Positions 35,667 through 46,675 of a DNA stretch of 64,000 nt are shown here, in pieces (position 1 is the first letter of the stretch; each line of letters starts with the position of its first letter). Under the pieces are notes generated by a model. The model was not told the DNA's origin, did not search any database, and saw only the letters and a program-made list of their open reading frames with translations. This stretch comes from Sporosarcina ureae. Lineage in GTDB: Bacteria > Bacillota > Bacilli > Bacillales_A > Planococcaceae. The position numbers were made by a program, and so were the translations under genes. The stretch lies in assembly GCF_002101375.1 (NCBI RefSeq), contig NZ_CP015207.1:2992001-3056000 (forward strand). Direction: 5' to 3'.

Positions 35667-37831
35667 ATTTACATTCATTAGCTGCTTCATCTACAAGGAC
35701 TACCATGGAAACTCAACCGCTATCCCTTAAAGAAGGACAAATGATTCACGGAAAGATTACACAATTATTTCCTGGTCAAATGGCGCAAGTACAAGTTGGA
35801 AATCAGCAGTTATATGCTAAATTGGAAGTGTCCATGCAAGCAGGAGATAATTATTACTTCAAGGTCAACGGCACTGAACCTGAGTTACAGCTGCAGATCA
35901 TTTCTGGTCCGATGCGCGGTGAAGGCCAGTCGGCACAACTGAACCAGTTAATGGAGTCGTTAAATGTACCCAAAACACAGGAAATGAAAGATATTCTCGC
36001 GACGATTATTAAGCAAAAAATTCCTATGACAAAAGAAAATATACTAGAAGCTGTCAATCTTCTGAAATTATTACCGGATGGAATGAAAGCAGAGGCACTA
36101 GCGACACTCGGTAAAATTGCTGAAGCAAAACTACCATTTACACCAGCTGTATTTCAGTCGCTCCTACAAGCGCAGATGAGCACGATTACGCAGCAACTGA
36201 CAACATTGCTAGCTTCTATACAAAGCGACGCTAATCTTCCTTCAGCGATGCGTGAGCAACTCCTATCGACCATTCAATCTCTTTCTTCTCCTTTAAGTCA
36301 AGTGATAGGGAAAGAACTGCTTAATCAAAGTTTATCTCAATTGCTAAATCCACAAGCTACTCAAGCAGATCGATTTGTAGCTCTGCAGTTATTGAAAAGT
36401 TCTGCTATACTACCCGCACAAACATCATTGGCCAACTTGCCTCAAGTGTTAGCTGATTTGGTCACGAAAGTGAGTACGGGACCTACCAATGCTACTAGCA
36501 ACATGATGAATCAAGCAGACCAGGGTAAAGCGATACAGTCTATAATCAGTCAACTGGGTCAAACGCCTGTTACAAATCAACAAACAATAAAAGCGCTCGT
36601 ACAAAATGTCACGCAGCAATTACCCAACCAAGTACTACCGGGATCTGTAAAAAACGCGTTGCAGACTGTGATTAATCAGTTAACTCAACAACCGATGACA
36701 GATAGCTCTAAAGTTGCAGTCGTTGAGCAATTCAGTAAATTATTTACCCAAGCTCAAGCTGCAATTACTCCGGCTACGGTGCAAACAGTTCAAAGTACAA
36801 TTAGTCAAATTAGCCAATCAGCGGTAACTGACCAAGAGTCAATTAAAAGGAACGTGCAAAACCTGACACAACAGCTAAGTAGTACTTCAGCTTTACCCGA
36901 CTCGATGAAAAAAGCATTACAAAATGTATTGAGTCAATTTGTGCAGCAACCAATGACAGAGGGGGCAAAAACAGCACTAGTCGAACAACTCAGTCAGACA
37001 TTGGTCCAACAAGCGAGTAGACAAGATGTGCCATTACAGCAACAAACTGTGATGAAAGAAGTACAACAGTCAGTTCCATCGCTCATAGTGTCGCTTGATA
37101 AAGTGGATGAAGCCATGCGTGCATTAATGCAAATGGCTGAAAAGTCGGAGAATAGTCAAGTGAAACGATTGCTTCAGACAGCCGAAGCTCAAGTATCACA
37201 GACGATGAATGGAGTTGTCATGAAAGAGGCTATACAAAACGTATTCAGTACATTAGGTGTGAATTACGAGGCGATGCTCGGAGGGAAAGAACCTGATATA
37301 GCGAATTTGGCAAGCGCATTAAAACCACAATTACTGGCTATGCTACAGGATCCGTCGCTTTCACCGCCACTGCGTGATGCAGCGGAAACAATGGTACTTC
37401 GCCTGAATGGAACATTACTACAATCAGGGGATACAGGCGCGCAACAACAGCTGATCATGCAACTACCACTAGAAATGTTTGGCAAAAAGATCGATGCTAC
37501 GTTGCAGTGGAATAGCCGAATGAAAGAAAATGGGAAAATTGACCCAGCTTTTGCGAGGATATTATTTTATTTGGAATTGGAATCACTGTCGACAACCTTG
37601 GTTGATATGCATGTGCAAGACAAAGTTGTAAACTTGACGATTTTTAATGATTTGCCTTCTTTAAAAACGGTGGGACCCGCTTTTCAAGATCAATTAAAAG
37701 ACGGCCTTGAAGGAGTTGGCTATAAACTGTCGGGCATTACTTTCAAGCCGTTCATGGAAAAACAGCTAGATGTCAAAATAACAGCTGGCGCATTCCCGTT
37801 GGATGAGGGAGGAGTAGATTTTAGGATATGA
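35663..37831 (+). CDS. ylqG: FliK-like protein YlqG
   Basis: 722 aa from ATG 35663 (GGAGGGA upstream), well above the ~515 aa I recall for B. subtilis YlqG. It is related to flagellar hook-length control proteins; the C-terminal part (about 570-722) is the conserved section. The long Gln-, Ser- and Thr-rich middle is variable. Residues 292-376 and 377-461 are a tandem duplication of exactly 85 residues (QSxISQ...VTxQxxIK...VQNxTQQL...QQPMT). A more diverged relative may lie near residues 165-215. It overlaps rnhB and ylqH by 4 bp each. Its function is not established. Confidence 0.85.
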   Translation: MNLHSLAASSTRTTMETQPLSLKEGQMIHGKITQLFPGQMAQVQVGNQQLYAKLEVSMQAGDNYYFKVNGTEPELQLQIISGPMRGEGQSAQLNQLMESLNVPKTQEMKDILATIIKQKIPMTKENILEAVNLLKLLPDGMKAEALATLGKIAEAKLPFTPAVFQSLLQAQMSTITQQLTTLLASIQSDANLPSAMREQLLSTIQSLSSPLSQVIGKELLNQSLSQLLNPQATQADRFVALQLLKSSAILPAQTSLANLPQVLADLVTKVSTGPTNATSNMMNQADQGKAIQSIISQLGQTPVTNQQTIKALVQNVTQQLPNQVLPGSVKNALQTVINQLTQQPMTDSSKVAVVEQFSKLFTQAQAAITPATVQTVQSTISQISQSAVTDQESIKRNVQNLTQQLSSTSALPDSMKKALQNVLSQFVQQPMTEGAKTALVEQLSQTLVQQASRQDVPLQQQTVMKEVQQSVPSLIVSLDKVDEAMRALMQMAEKSENSQVKRLLQTAEAQVSQTMNGVVMKEAIQNVFSTLGVNYEAMLGGKEPDIANLASALKPQLLAMLQDPSLSPPLRDAAETMVLRLNGTLLQSGDTGAQQQLIMQLPLEMFGKKIDATLQWNSRMKENGKIDPAFARILFYLELESLSTTLVDMHVQDKVVNLTIFNDLPSLKTVGPAFQDQLKDGLEGVGYKLSGITFKPFMEKQLDVKITAGAFPLDEGGVDFRI

Positions 37832-38115
37832 GAGAAGAACAACGTTTTACTAGAAAAGAAGCTGTTGCGCTGTCCTATGACCCTGAAGTTTCAGATGCTC
37901 CAAAAGTAATAGCCAAAGGAAAAGGAAAAATTGCCGAGAATATTCTTCAACGTGCGCAAGAACATTCAATTCCCATACAACAAGATCCGAGTCTGCTGGA
38001 ATTACTTGGACAATTAAATGTCAACGAAATGATACCTGAAGAACTATATTTAGCCGTATCGGAGGTATTTGCTTATGTCTATCGTTTAGATCGTGAGAAA
38101 GGTGGTATGAATTAA
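37828..38115 (+). CDS. ylqH: FlhB C-terminal-domain-like protein YlqH
   Basis: 95 aa. It matches the cytoplasmic domain of the flagellar export switch FlhB (AVALSYDPEVSDAPKVIAKGKG, then AENILQRAQEHSIPIQQDPSLLELL). It has no membrane segments and no NPTH autocleavage motif, which is replaced by SYDPEV. Such stand-alone proteins (FhlB type) can partly substitute for the FlhB C-domain in some species. Coupling with the FliK-like ylqG is notable because FliK acts on FlhB. Confidence 0.88.
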   Translation: MREEQRFTRKEAVALSYDPEVSDAPKVIAKGKGKIAENILQRAQEHSIPIQQDPSLLELLGQLNVNEMIPEELYLAVSEVFAYVYRLDREKGGMN

Positions 38116-38168
38116 AAGTAGGCTAAGTTGTTGGAAATTAAAGAATTTTGATTTGCAATAGCGATTCT

Positions 38169-38197
38169 TGGACAACGTGTGACAGTTTGATTACAAT
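38169..38197 (+). promoter_or_regulatory. Probable sigma-A promoter of sucCD
   Basis: TGGACA (38169-38174), a 17-bp spacer and TACAAT (38192-38197), 51 bp before the sucC start. No terminator is seen between ylqH and this point. Confidence 0.55.
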
Positions 38198-38248
38198 AAA
38201 ACAGTAGTTGAACTTCAAGCAATTGTAAAATGAATGGAGGCAGTACGT

Positions 38249-39409
38249 ATGAACATCCATGAATATCAAGGGAAGCAGTTATTGAGAGATTACGGAGTAG
38301 CTGTTTCAAAAGGCCGTGTCGCGTTTTCTCCAAAAGAAGCAATGGCAGTGGCAAAAGAGATTGGTACAGTACCTATTGTGGTAAAAGCCCAAATCCATGC
38401 AGGTGGACGAGGTAAAGCAGGCGGAGTCAAAATTGTAAAAACTCTTGACGAAGTGCGTTCAGTAGCAGCCGATTTAATTGGTAAGCAACTCGTAACACAC
38501 CAAACAGGTCCTAAAGGACAAGAAATAAAGCGTCTTCTCGTTGAAGAAGGAATTGATATCGAAAAAGAATTTTATATTGGTCTTGTCGTTGACCGAGCAA
38601 CAGATCGTGTAACATTGATGGGATCTGCAGAAGGCGGCGTAGAAATCGAAGAAGTGGCAGAACATAGCCCTGAAAAGATTTTCTATGAGGTAATCGACCC
38701 AGTAGTTGGATTGGTTCCTTTCCAAGCGCGTCGTATGGCGTTCAATATGGAAATTCCTAGCAACCTAATCAATAAAGCAGTCAGCTTTTTCTTAGGTTTA
38801 TATAAAGTGTTCAGCGAAAAAGATGCATCTATCGTTGAAATTAATCCACTTGTTGTTACAAAAGACCAGCGTGTACTTGCTTTGGATGCGAAATTCAACT
38901 TTGATGACAATGCTACATTCCGTCATAAAGATATTATGGAATTACGCGATTTTGATGAAGAAGATCCTAAAGAAATCGAAGCATCCAAGTATGACTTGAG
39001 CTATATTTCTCTTGACGGCAATATCGGCTGCATGGTAAATGGAGCCGGTTTAGCGATGGCTACAATGGATACGATCCATTTCTATGGCGGAGAACCCGCT
39101 AACTTCTTGGATGTTGGGGGCGGTGCAAAGAAAGAAAAAGTAGCAGCCGCTTTCAAAATCATCTTATCCGATCCAAAAGTTAAAGGTATTTTTGTTAATA
39201 TCTTTGGTGGAATCATGAAATGTGACGTAATTGCTGAAGGTGTTATTGAAGCAGCTAAAGAAGTTGGTCTTCAAGTACCTCTTGTCGTACGTCTTGAAGG
39301 AACGAATGTAGAACGCGGGAAAGCCTTGTTGCAAGAATCCGGCATCAATATCGTTGCAGCGGATTCCATGGCAGAAGGCGCGAAAAAAATCGTTGAGTTG
39401 ATAGGATAA
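38249..39409 (+). CDS. sucC: Succinate-CoA ligase (ADP-forming) beta subunit
   Basis: 386 aa. With SucD it converts succinyl-CoA to succinate in the TCA cycle, making [20 protein letters not shown] starts the ATP-grasp domain. [14 protein letters not shown] binds nucleotide and [13 protein letters not shown] lies in the C-terminal ligase domain. ATG 38249 has ATGGAGGC 7 nt upstream and matches the family start. sucD follows after 18 bp. Confidence 0.97.
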   Translation: MNIHEYQGKQLLRDYGVAVSKGRVAFSPKEAMAVAKEIGTVPIVVKAQIHAGGRGKAGGVKIVKTLDEVRSVAADLIGKQLVTHQTGPKGQEIKRLLVEEGIDIEKEFYIGLVVDRATDRVTLMGSAEGGVEIEEVAEHSPEKIFYEVIDPVVGLVPFQARRMAFNMEIPSNLINKAVSFFLGLYKVFSEKDASIVEINPLVVTKDQRVLALDAKFNFDDNATFRHKDIMELRDFDEEDPKEIEASKYDLSYISLDGNIGCMVNGAGLAMATMDTIHFYGGEPANFLDVGGGAKKEKVAAAFKIILSDPKVKGIFVNIFGGIMKCDVIAEGVIEAAKEVGLQVPLVVRLEGTNVERGKALLQESGINIVAADSMAEGAKKIVELIG

Positions 39410-39427
39410 GAAAGGCAGGTACAAATC

Positions 39428-40330
39428 ATGAGTATTTATGTAAATAAAGATACAAAAGTAATTGTACAAGGAATAACAGGTTCCACTGCCCTGTTCCACA
39501 CACAGCAAATGTTGGAATATGGTACGAAAATTGTCGCTGGCGTAACGCCTGGCAAAGGCGGTCAGACGGTGGAAGGAGTTCCAGTATTTGACACTGTGGA
39601 TGAAGCAGTAAAAGAAACAGGTGCAACAGTTTCCATTATTTACGTACCTGCACCATATGCGGCGGACGCAATTATGGAAGGCGTTGATGCGGGACTAGAA
39701 ATGACTATCTGTATTACAGAGCATATTCCGGTCTTAGATATGATCAAAGTGAAACGTTATATGGAAGGCAAAAAGACACGATTGATTGGCCCGAACTGTC
39801 CAGGTGTTATTACGGCAGACGAGACGAAAATCGGTATTATGCCAGGCTATATTCATACTAAAGGGCATGTAGGCGTAGTTTCCCGTTCAGGTACACTAAC
39901 TTATGAAGCGGTTCACCAGTTAACACAAGAAGGCATTGGTCAAACTACAGCTGTCGGAATTGGTGGAGACCCGGTAAATGGTACGAACTTTATCGATGTC
40001 TTGAAAGCATTCAATGAAGATCCAGAAACATATGCAGTGGTCATGATCGGTGAAATTGGTGGTACTGCGGAAGAAGAAGCGGCTGCTTGGATTAAAGAAA
40101 ATATGACGAAGCCTGTAGTAGGCTTTATCGGCGGTCAAACTGCACCTGAAGGTAAGCGTATGGGACACGCAGGTGCTATAATTTCCGGGGGTAAAGGTAC
40201 AGCTGCTGATAAAATCAAAGCTCTAGAAGAAGCTGACGTTCAAGTCGCAGATACACCTTCAGTCATAGGTGAAACGTTAATTAAAGTCTTGAAAGAAAAA
40301 GGACTATACGAGAAATGTAAAACGAAGTAA
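39428..40330 (+). CDS. sucD: Succinate-CoA ligase (ADP-forming) alpha subunit
   Basis: 300 aa. It binds CoA in a Rossmann domain ([12 protein letters not shown]) and carries the phosphorylated catalytic histidine in GHAGAII (His247). IGPNCPGVI is also conserved. GAAAGGCAGG is upstream. It forms a two-gene operon with sucC, ended by a strong terminator. Confidence 0.97.
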   Translation: MSIYVNKDTKVIVQGITGSTALFHTQQMLEYGTKIVAGVTPGKGGQTVEGVPVFDTVDEAVKETGATVSIIYVPAPYAADAIMEGVDAGLEMTICITEHIPVLDMIKVKRYMEGKKTRLIGPNCPGVITADETKIGIMPGYIHTKGHVGVVSRSGTLTYEAVHQLTQEGIGQTTAVGIGGDPVNGTNFIDVLKAFNEDPETYAVVMIGEIGGTAEEEAAAWIKENMTKPVVGFIGGQTAPEGKRMGHAGAIISGGKGTAADKIKALEEADVQVADTPSVIGETLIKVLKEKGLYEKCKTK

Positions 40331-40335
40331 ACTGA

Positions 40336-40365
40336 AAGGAGTAGCTTAATTGCTACTCCTTTTTT
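40336..40365 (+). terminator. Terminator after sucD
   Basis: AAGGAGTAGC pairs with GCTACTCCTT around TTAATT, followed by a T-run. It starts 5 bp after the stop codon. Confidence 0.92.
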
Positions 40366-40403
40366 CGTGCTCATGCTTGTAGTGTCGAACAGAGGAGAAT
40401 TCG

Positions 40404-41282
40404 ATGCTCTATACCAATCAGCACCTACATTTACTGTATGTCCATTATATCCATCCGGTACCCTTTAATCGTTTTTCGAAGATTTTGCACGAGAACCCTT
40501 TACTAGAAAATTTACATTCATACTCGGCTCTTCAATGGTCGCATATTTTTAATTTGCCTGTAGAAAAAGTGAAGCAATTCCCAGAGAGATATGAAGAAAT
40601 TTCCCGTCTTCCTATAGTAGAAATACTGAAGAAAAACAATGTGATCCCGATCACATATTTTCATTCGGATTATCCCGAAGAATTAAAGCAATTATGCGAT
40701 CCGCCATCGGTTCTTTATACTAAAGGGAATAAGCTTTTATTGAAAAAACATCCTCGTGTTGGCATAATCGGCTCCCGTACAGCTACGGGTTATTCTCAAA
40801 AGGCGCTGGAATTTATTGTGCCACCGCTTGTTGATCGTCAGATCCCAATTGTTTCAGGCTTAGCCGCTGGAGCTGACACGATGGCTCATCAAGCTGCTAT
40901 CGACTTTGGCGGGGAAACAATTGGTGTATTGGGTCATGGGTTTTCTCACATGTATCCGAAAAGGAATCAAAAAATAGCTGAAGAAATGGCCGAAAATCAT
41001 TTACTTGTGACAGAGTATCCACCGTACTTTCCGCCAGCAAAATGGACATTTCCGATGAGAAATCGGATTATCAGTGGTTTGTCTAGCGCACTAGTCATTA
41101 CAGAATCTGTCGAAAGAAGCGGAACGATGAGTACAGTCGAGCATGCTCTTGATCATGGAAAAGAAATATTTGCAGTTCCTGGTGCTATAGATTCCCCTCT
41201 TTCAGCGGGCCCCAATAAGCTGTTGGATGAAGGAGCCAAGCCGTTGTGGAGTGGTTATCAAATTGTAGATTCTTTACTATAA
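40404..41282 (+). CDS. dprA: DNA processing protein DprA (Smf)
   Basis: 292 aa. DprA loads RecA onto incoming single-stranded DNA during transformation. The Rossmann-like fold is seen in GIIGSRTATGYSQ, SGLAAGADTMAH and FPMRNRIISGLS. AGAGGAGA precedes the ATG. The order sucD-dprA-topA is conserved in Bacillales. Its presence is compatible with competence but does not prove it. Confidence 0.95.
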   Translation: MLYTNQHLHLLYVHYIHPVPFNRFSKILHENPLLENLHSYSALQWSHIFNLPVEKVKQFPERYEEISRLPIVEILKKNNVIPITYFHSDYPEELKQLCDPPSVLYTKGNKLLLKKHPRVGIIGSRTATGYSQKALEFIVPPLVDRQIPIVSGLAAGADTMAHQAAIDFGGETIGVLGHGFSHMYPKRNQKIAEEMAENHLLVTEYPPYFPPAKWTFPMRNRIISGLSSALVITESVERSGTMSTVEHALDHGKEIFAVPGAIDSPLSAGPNKLLDEGAKPLWSGYQIVDSLL

Positions 41283-41318
41283 ATCGGCATATCCTCTTTT
41301 TGTAAAATGTTTAAAAGG

Positions 41319-41345
41319 TTGCTTTATTTGAGAAACTGTTATACA
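41319..41345 (+). promoter_or_regulatory. Possible sigma-A promoter of topA
   Basis: TTGCTT (41319-41324), a 15-bp spacer and TATACA (41340-41345) with TG in the extended -10 position. The spacer is short. Confidence 0.4.
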
Positions 41346-41407
41346 TTTTGCAACAGATATTCTTTTGCTGAATAAATATAAAGAAATCTCTCTGAGGAGG
41401 GAACGAT

Positions 41408-43483
41408 ATGGCAGATTACTTAGTAATAGTGGAATCGCCTGCTAAAGCGAAAACGATTGAACGTTACTTAGGAAAGAAGTATAAAGTTAGTGCATCACTT
41501 GGTCATTTACGTGATTTACCCCGCAGTCAAATGGGTGTAGATACCGAAAATAATTATGAACCGAAGTATATTACCATCCGAGGAAAAGGACCGATACTTC
41601 AAGATTTAAAAAAAGAAGCAAAAAAAGCGAAGAAAATTTTCCTCGCAGCTGACCCGGATCGTGAAGGGGAAGCGATAGCTTGGCATTTATCACATCAGTT
41701 AGGTGTAGATATCGAGTCAGATTGCCGCGTAGTCTTCAATGAAATTACAAAAGAAGCAATCAAAGAATCTTTTAAACACCCTCGTCCTATTAACATGGAT
41801 TTAGTGGATGCGCAGCAAGCAAGAAGGATTTTGGATAGGTTAGTAGGCTATAACATCAGTCCAATCCTTTGGAAGAAAGTGAAGAAAGGGTTATCCGCGG
41901 GGCGTGTGCAATCAGTTGCTTTGCGTTTGATCATCGACCGGGAAAATGAAATCAATGCATTCGAACCGGAAGAGTATTGGTCCATCACTTCACAATTCGC
42001 TAAAGGTGATAAAACTTTTGAAGCGCAATTTTACGGCGATACAGTAGAGAAAGTGAAACTGACGAATCAAGAACAAGTAGAAAATATCGTCAGTTCAATA
42101 AAGCCGGACGAATTCGATGTATCCAAAGTAGTGAAGAAAGAACGTAAACGTAATCCAGCGTTGCCGTTCACTACCTCATCTCTTCAGCAAGAGGCAGCAC
42201 GTAAGCTGAACTTCCGCGCGAGGAAGACGATGATGCTAGCGCAACAATTATATGAAGGAATTGCAATTGGAAAAGAAGGCACAGTTGGTTTGATTACTTA
42301 TATGCGGACTGACTCGACAAGAATCTCTGATACCGCAAAAGAAGAAGTGAAATCCTTCATCCATACGATGTACGGTGAAGAGTTTATTTCAACTAGTACG
42401 AAAAAAACGAAAGCTAAAGCGAAGACGCAGGATGCGCACGAAGCCGTAAGACCTACTTCAGCTATGCGGCCACCAGATGCCATGAAAGCGTTTTTAACAA
42501 GAGACCAACATCGTCTTTATAAACTAATTTGGGAACGTCTCATCGCAAGTCAAATGGCACCGGCTGTTTTGGATACAGTGACTGCAGATTTCTTAAATGG
42601 AGATATTCGTTTTAGAGCGTCGGGATCTCAAGTGAAATTCCCAGGCTTCATGAAAGTTTATATCGAAGGCAATGATGACCAACAAGAAGAAAAAGAAAAT
42701 ATATTACCACCGCTTGAAGAAGGTGAGCGTATTAAATATGCAGATGTGGATCCGAAACAGCATTTCACACAGCCGCCACCTAGATATTCGGAAGCACGTT
42801 TAGTGAAGACGCTTGAAGAGCTAGGTATAGGTAGACCTTCTACGTATGCACCCACACTCGACACCATTCAAAAGCGTGGCTATGTCACACTAGATGCCAA
42901 GAGGTTTATTCCGACAGAACTTGGAGGAATCGTCCATCAGGCAGTAAATCAATACTTCCCTGATATCATCGACATCGAATTTACGAGACAGATGGAACAA
43001 CGTCTTGACCATGTAGAAGAAGGCACAATCGAATGGCGAACAGTGATTGATGATTTCTATCGTGATTTTGAAAAACACGTAGAAGTAGCCGATGCCGAAA
43101 TGGAAAAGATTGAAATTAAAGATGAGCCGGCAGGTGAAGATTGTGAAAAATGTGAATCTCCGATGGTCTATAAGATGGGCCGTTACGGAAAATTCATGGC
43201 ATGCTCTAATTTCCCGGATTGTCGTAATACGAAAGCTATCATCAAACCAATTGGTGTAAAATGTCCAAAGTGTAAGGAAGGCGAAGTTGTCGAGCGTAAA
43301 AGTAAGACGAAAAGGATATTCTTTGGTTGTGATCAATATCCTGAATGCGACTATGTTTCATGGGATAAACCGATTTCGAGGCCGTGTCCAAAATGTCAGC
43401 ATACAATGGTTGAAAAACGTCTGAAAAAAGGCGTTCAAATCCAATGTATTGAATGTGATTATAAAGAAGAACCACAAAGCTAA
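41408..43483 (+). CDS. topA: DNA topoisomerase I
   Basis: 691 aa, the B. subtilis length. Type IA enzyme relaxing negative supercoils. The Toprim domain has [15 protein letters not shown] and [15 protein letters not shown]. The active-site tyrosine is Tyr298 in [12 protein letters not shown]. Three C-terminal zinc-ribbon units follow from about residue 575 (CEKC...CSNFPDC, CPKC...CDQYPEC, CPKC...CIEC). GAGGAGGGAAC precedes the ATG. It lies 43 bp before trmFO. Confidence 0.98.
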   Translation: MADYLVIVESPAKAKTIERYLGKKYKVSASLGHLRDLPRSQMGVDTENNYEPKYITIRGKGPILQDLKKEAKKAKKIFLAADPDREGEAIAWHLSHQLGVDIESDCRVVFNEITKEAIKESFKHPRPINMDLVDAQQARRILDRLVGYNISPILWKKVKKGLSAGRVQSVALRLIIDRENEINAFEPEEYWSITSQFAKGDKTFEAQFYGDTVEKVKLTNQEQVENIVSSIKPDEFDVSKVVKKERKRNPALPFTTSSLQQEAARKLNFRARKTMMLAQQLYEGIAIGKEGTVGLITYMRTDSTRISDTAKEEVKSFIHTMYGEEFISTSTKKTKAKAKTQDAHEAVRPTSAMRPPDAMKAFLTRDQHRLYKLIWERLIASQMAPAVLDTVTADFLNGDIRFRASGSQVKFPGFMKVYIEGNDDQQEEKENILPPLEEGERIKYADVDPKQHFTQPPPRYSEARLVKTLEELGIGRPSTYAPTLDTIQKRGYVTLDAKRFIPTELGGIVHQAVNQYFPDIIDIEFTRQMEQRLDHVEEGTIEWRTVIDDFYRDFEKHVEVADAEMEKIEIKDEPAGEDCEKCESPMVYKMGRYGKFMACSNFPDCRNTKAIIKPIGVKCPKCKEGEVVERKSKTKRIFFGCDQYPECDYVSWDKPISRPCPKCQHTMVEKRLKKGVQIQCIECDYKEEPQS

Positions 43484-43526
43484 TAAGATAGAAATAATTC
43501 AACATAATGAGAAAGAGGTAGTTGTA

Positions 43527-44837
43527 ATGACGCAAATTGTAAATGTGATTGGTGCAGGATTAGCTGGAAGTGAGGCTGCTTGGCAATTAGCTAATAGGGG
43601 AGTCCAAGTGAAACTATTCGAAATGCGCCCTGTAAAGCAAACCCCTGCCCATCATACAGATAAATTTGCGGAGTTAGTGTGTAGTAACTCGTTACGTGCC
43701 AATAACCTGACGAATGCGGTAGGTGTCATCAAAGAAGAAATGCGTCAATTGAATTCATTGATTATCCAAGCTGCGGATGATTGTGCGGTACCTGCTGGCG
43801 GTGCGCTTGCAGTAGATCGCCATGAATTTGCTGGCAACGTCACTGAAAAGGTCCGGAATCATCCGAACATAGAAGTGATCAATGAGGAAGTGATAAAAGT
43901 ACCGGAAGGAATTACGGTCATCGCATCCGGTCCACTGACGTCTCCGACTTTAGCTGAAGAAATTAGACAGCTAACTGGTGAGGATTATTTATATTTCTAT
44001 GATGCTGCGGCTCCCATCGTAGAAGCTGATTCCATCAATATGGATAAAGTTTATTTGAAATCACGCTATGATAAAGGGGAAGCAGCTTATTTAAACTGCC
44101 CTATGAATGCGGAGGAATTTGAGCGTTTCTATGAAGCTTTAATCTCAGCTGAAGTGGCTCCTTTAAAGGAGTTTGAGAAAGAACTTTACTTTGAAGGATG
44201 TATGCCGATTGAAGAGATGGCAAAGCGCGGTGTGAAAACTATGTTATTTGGTCCTTTAAAACCGGTTGGACTTGAAGATCCTAAAACAGGGAAAGAACCA
44301 AAAGCTGTTATTCAGTTACGACAGGATAACGCGGCGGGAACACTATATAACCTGGTAGGATTTCAGACGCATCTCAAATGGGGCGCTCAGAAAGAAGTAT
44401 TGAAACTGATACCTGGATTAGAAAATGTCGATATCGTACGCTACGGTGTGATGCATCGTAATACATTCATCAACTCTCCTAGAGTATTAAACTGCACGTA
44501 TCAGCTGAAATCACAACCAACCATCCTGTTTGCAGGTCAGGTAACAGGTGTAGAAGGCTATGTTGAATCAGCAGGATCAGGATTGATTGCAGGTATTAAT
44601 GCGGCACAATTAGCAAAAGGTGAAAAGCCGGTTCGGTTTCCGAGAGAGACGGCACTCGGGAGTATGGCGCGTTATATCACGGAAGCTGATCCACATAACT
44701 TCCAGCCGATCAACATCAATTTCGGATTATTCCCTGAGCTGAATAGGCGATATAGAACGAAAGCCGAACGAGCAAACAAACATGCGACACGCGCATTAGA
44801 TGCATTACAAGAATTTAAATCAACGACGAACATATAA
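43527..44837 (+). CDS. trmFO: Folate-dependent tRNA U54 methyltransferase
   Basis: 436 aa. It makes ribothymidine (m5U54) in the T loop using methylene-THF and FADH2. [17 protein letters not shown] is the FAD-binding motif. [22 protein letters not shown] and [11 protein letters not shown] are characteristic. ATG 43527 matches family starts; GAAAGAGGTAG is upstream. A very strong terminator follows. Confidence 0.96.
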   Translation: MTQIVNVIGAGLAGSEAAWQLANRGVQVKLFEMRPVKQTPAHHTDKFAELVCSNSLRANNLTNAVGVIKEEMRQLNSLIIQAADDCAVPAGGALAVDRHEFAGNVTEKVRNHPNIEVINEEVIKVPEGITVIASGPLTSPTLAEEIRQLTGEDYLYFYDAAAPIVEADSINMDKVYLKSRYDKGEAAYLNCPMNAEEFERFYEALISAEVAPLKEFEKELYFEGCMPIEEMAKRGVKTMLFGPLKPVGLEDPKTGKEPKAVIQLRQDNAAGTLYNLVGFQTHLKWGAQKEVLKLIPGLENVDIVRYGVMHRNTFINSPRVLNCTYQLKSQPTILFAGQVTGVEGYVESAGSGLIAGINAAQLAKGEKPVRFPRETALGSMARYITEADPHNFQPININFGLFPELNRRYRTKAERANKHATRALDALQEFKSTTNI

Positions 44838-44869
44838 CTAACATCTTTACTTTAACGACTTAAGGTCGG

Positions 44870-44917
44870 ACTGAAGATAGAACTCCATCTAATAGGAGTT
44901 CTATCTTCAGTTTTTTT
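44870..44917 (+). terminator. Strong terminator after trmFO
   Basis: A perfect 17-bp stem (ACTGAAGATAGAACTCC with its complement, 44870-44886 and 44895-44911) with an 8-nt loop and a T-run. The remaining 200 bp up to the xerC promoter is AT-rich and shows nothing else I can name. Confidence 0.95.
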
Positions 44918-45132
44918 AGTTGTAGTGACATTGTGCAACTTCCTAGATGGTATAACGTCTTACATTTAGGGAAATGATGAACAATAAGATATATGATTAC
45001 TTAGCTAGTAAAGTAATTTGACTGTTATGTGACGGAAATAGTTCTTTAATCTAAAAATGCTAAAGAAGCAGTTTTTCAAAGTTGCCCAAAATTCCTTGCT
45101 AATGTATAGTGTTTAATGGACTACATTCGGCT

Positions 45133-45161
45133 TTGATAGTTTATTTCGTACTATATATAAT
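45133..45161 (+). promoter_or_regulatory. Sigma-A promoter of xerC-hslVU(-codY)
   Basis: TTGATA (45133-45138), a 17-bp spacer and perfect TATAAT (45156-45161), 63 bp before the xerC start. It is among the best promoter matches in the window. Confidence 0.75.
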
Positions 45162-45224
45162 CAACAATCTTTCAAGTCTTCAGGTGCACATTGTACGATG
45201 ATAAATTCGTATCGAGGTGATAAA

Positions 45225-46124
45225 ATGATTCCTGAAATAAATCAATTGGCAGAAGAATATGTATCTTATATTCGACTAGAGAAAAACTACTCATCCTATA
45301 CGGTCGCGGAGTATGAAAAAGATCTTCGGGATTTTTTATTGTTCCTGCAAGAAGAGGGAATCGGGAAGTTGGAGGATGTCGACTATCCCGTAGCTAGATT
45401 ATATGTTACTCGTCTATATGATCAATCTTATGCAAGAACAAGCATTTCTAGGAAAATATCAGCCATCCGATCATTTTTTAAATTCATTAATGCCCGTTAC
45501 GGAATAGAAGATCAAGCATTTCGATTATTGTATCATCCGAAGCAAGAAGAACACCTTCCTGCTTTTTTCTATCAGCAAGAGTTAGAAAAGCTTTTTGAAG
45601 TTACGATGGGTGAGGATTTTCGCTCTTTACGAGATCGTGCTTTACTCGAGTTGCTTTATGCGACGGGGATCCGTGTCGGGGAACTAGTAGAAATCGAAGT
45701 GCAAGATGTGGATCATTATTTAGGAATTGTAAAAGTAATGGGTAAAGGACGAAAAGAACGTTTTGTGCCATTCGGGAGTTTTGCAGAGGAAGCATTGCGA
45801 AACTACATAGACAGTAGTCGACCACGATTGATAAAGCAAAAGAAACATACAAAATTGTTTGTTAATTTGCGTGGAGATCCTTTGACGGCTCGTGGCGTGC
45901 GCTATGTATTAGATGACTTAATGAAGAGAGCATCGTTGCATACCAATATTACGCCGCATATGATTCGCCATACGTTTGCGACACATTTGCTTGGCGCTGG
46001 AGCAGATCTTCGGTCAGTACAAGAGCTACTAGGACATAGCCATTTATCGTCAACTCAGGTCTATACCCATATCACAAATGAACACTTACGCCAGACTTAT
46101 TTACAAACGCACCCTCGTGCTTAG
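45225..46124 (+). CDS. xerC: Tyrosine recombinase XerC (CodV)
   Basis: 299 aa. It resolves chromosome dimers with XerD at dif. The N-terminal SAM-like core-binding domain is followed by the catalytic domain with [10 protein letters not shown] (Arg), [12 protein letters not shown] (His-x-x-Arg) and [14 protein letters not shown] (His and nucleophile Tyr). ATG 45225, 7 nt after GAGGTGA, is preferred to ATG 45198. It is the first gene of the xerC-hslV-hslU-codY cluster. Confidence 0.95.
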   Translation: MIPEINQLAEEYVSYIRLEKNYSSYTVAEYEKDLRDFLLFLQEEGIGKLEDVDYPVARLYVTRLYDQSYARTSISRKISAIRSFFKFINARYGIEDQAFRLLYHPKQEEHLPAFFYQQELEKLFEVTMGEDFRSLRDRALLELLYATGIRVGELVEIEVQDVDHYLGIVKVMGKGRKERFVPFGSFAEEALRNYIDSSRPRLIKQKKHTKLFVNLRGDPLTARGVRYVLDDLMKRASLHTNITPHMIRHTFATHLLGAGADLRSVQELLGHSHLSSTQVYTHITNEHLRQTYLQTHPRA

Positions 46125-46135
46125 GAGGAACTATA

Positions 46136-46672
46136 ATGAAATTTCATGCAACAACGATATTTGCTATTCATCATGATGGGCAATGTGCCATGTCAGGTGA
46201 TGGGCAAGTGACGATGGGCGAGTCGGTCGTCATGAAACATACAGCGAAGAAAGTTCGTAGATTATTCAACGGCAAAGTCTTAGCTGGTTTTGCTGGTTCC
46301 GTAGCGGATGCTTTTACGCTATTTGACTTATTTGAAGCTAAACTTAATGAATACGATGGAAATCTTCAACGCGCGTCAGTTGAACTGGCTAAAGAATGGC
46401 GTGGAGATCGAATCTTACGTAAGTTAGAAGCGTTGTTACTTGTTATGGATGAAAATACGCTATTACTTGTTTCAGGTACTGGTGAAGTGATCGAGCCGGA
46501 TGATGGGGTATTGGCAATCGGTTCCGGAGGTAATTATGCACTAGCGGCCGGACGTGCACTGAAGAAGTATAGCAGTGAATTAACAGCAGAAAAAATCGCT
46601 GAAATTTCACTTGAAACAGCTGCTGATATTTGTGTGTTCACCAATCATAATATTATCGTGGAGGTGCTTTAA
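46136..46672 (+). CDS. hslV: ATP-dependent protease subunit HslV (ClpQ)
   Basis: 178 aa. Proteolytic partner of HslU. The sequence starts [11 protein letters not shown]; Thr6-Thr7 align with mature Thr1-Thr2 of E. coli Hsl[30 protein letters not shown] and [12 protein letters not shown] are conserved. B. subtilis ClpQ has Ser after the start Met, reported as its N-terminal nucleophile; here residue 2 is Lys, so a Thr nucleophile would need removal of five residues. AGGAGGAAC precedes the ATG, and no alternative start lies closer to Thr6. Confidence 0.95.
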   Translation: MKFHATTIFAIHHDGQCAMSGDGQVTMGESVVMKHTAKKVRRLFNGKVLAGFAGSVADAFTLFDLFEAKLNEYDGNLQRASVELAKEWRGDRILRKLEALLLVMDENTLLLVSGTGEVIEPDDGVLAIGSGGNYALAAGRALKKYSSELTAEKIAEISLETAADICVFTNHNIIVEVL

Positions 46673-46675
46673 GTG

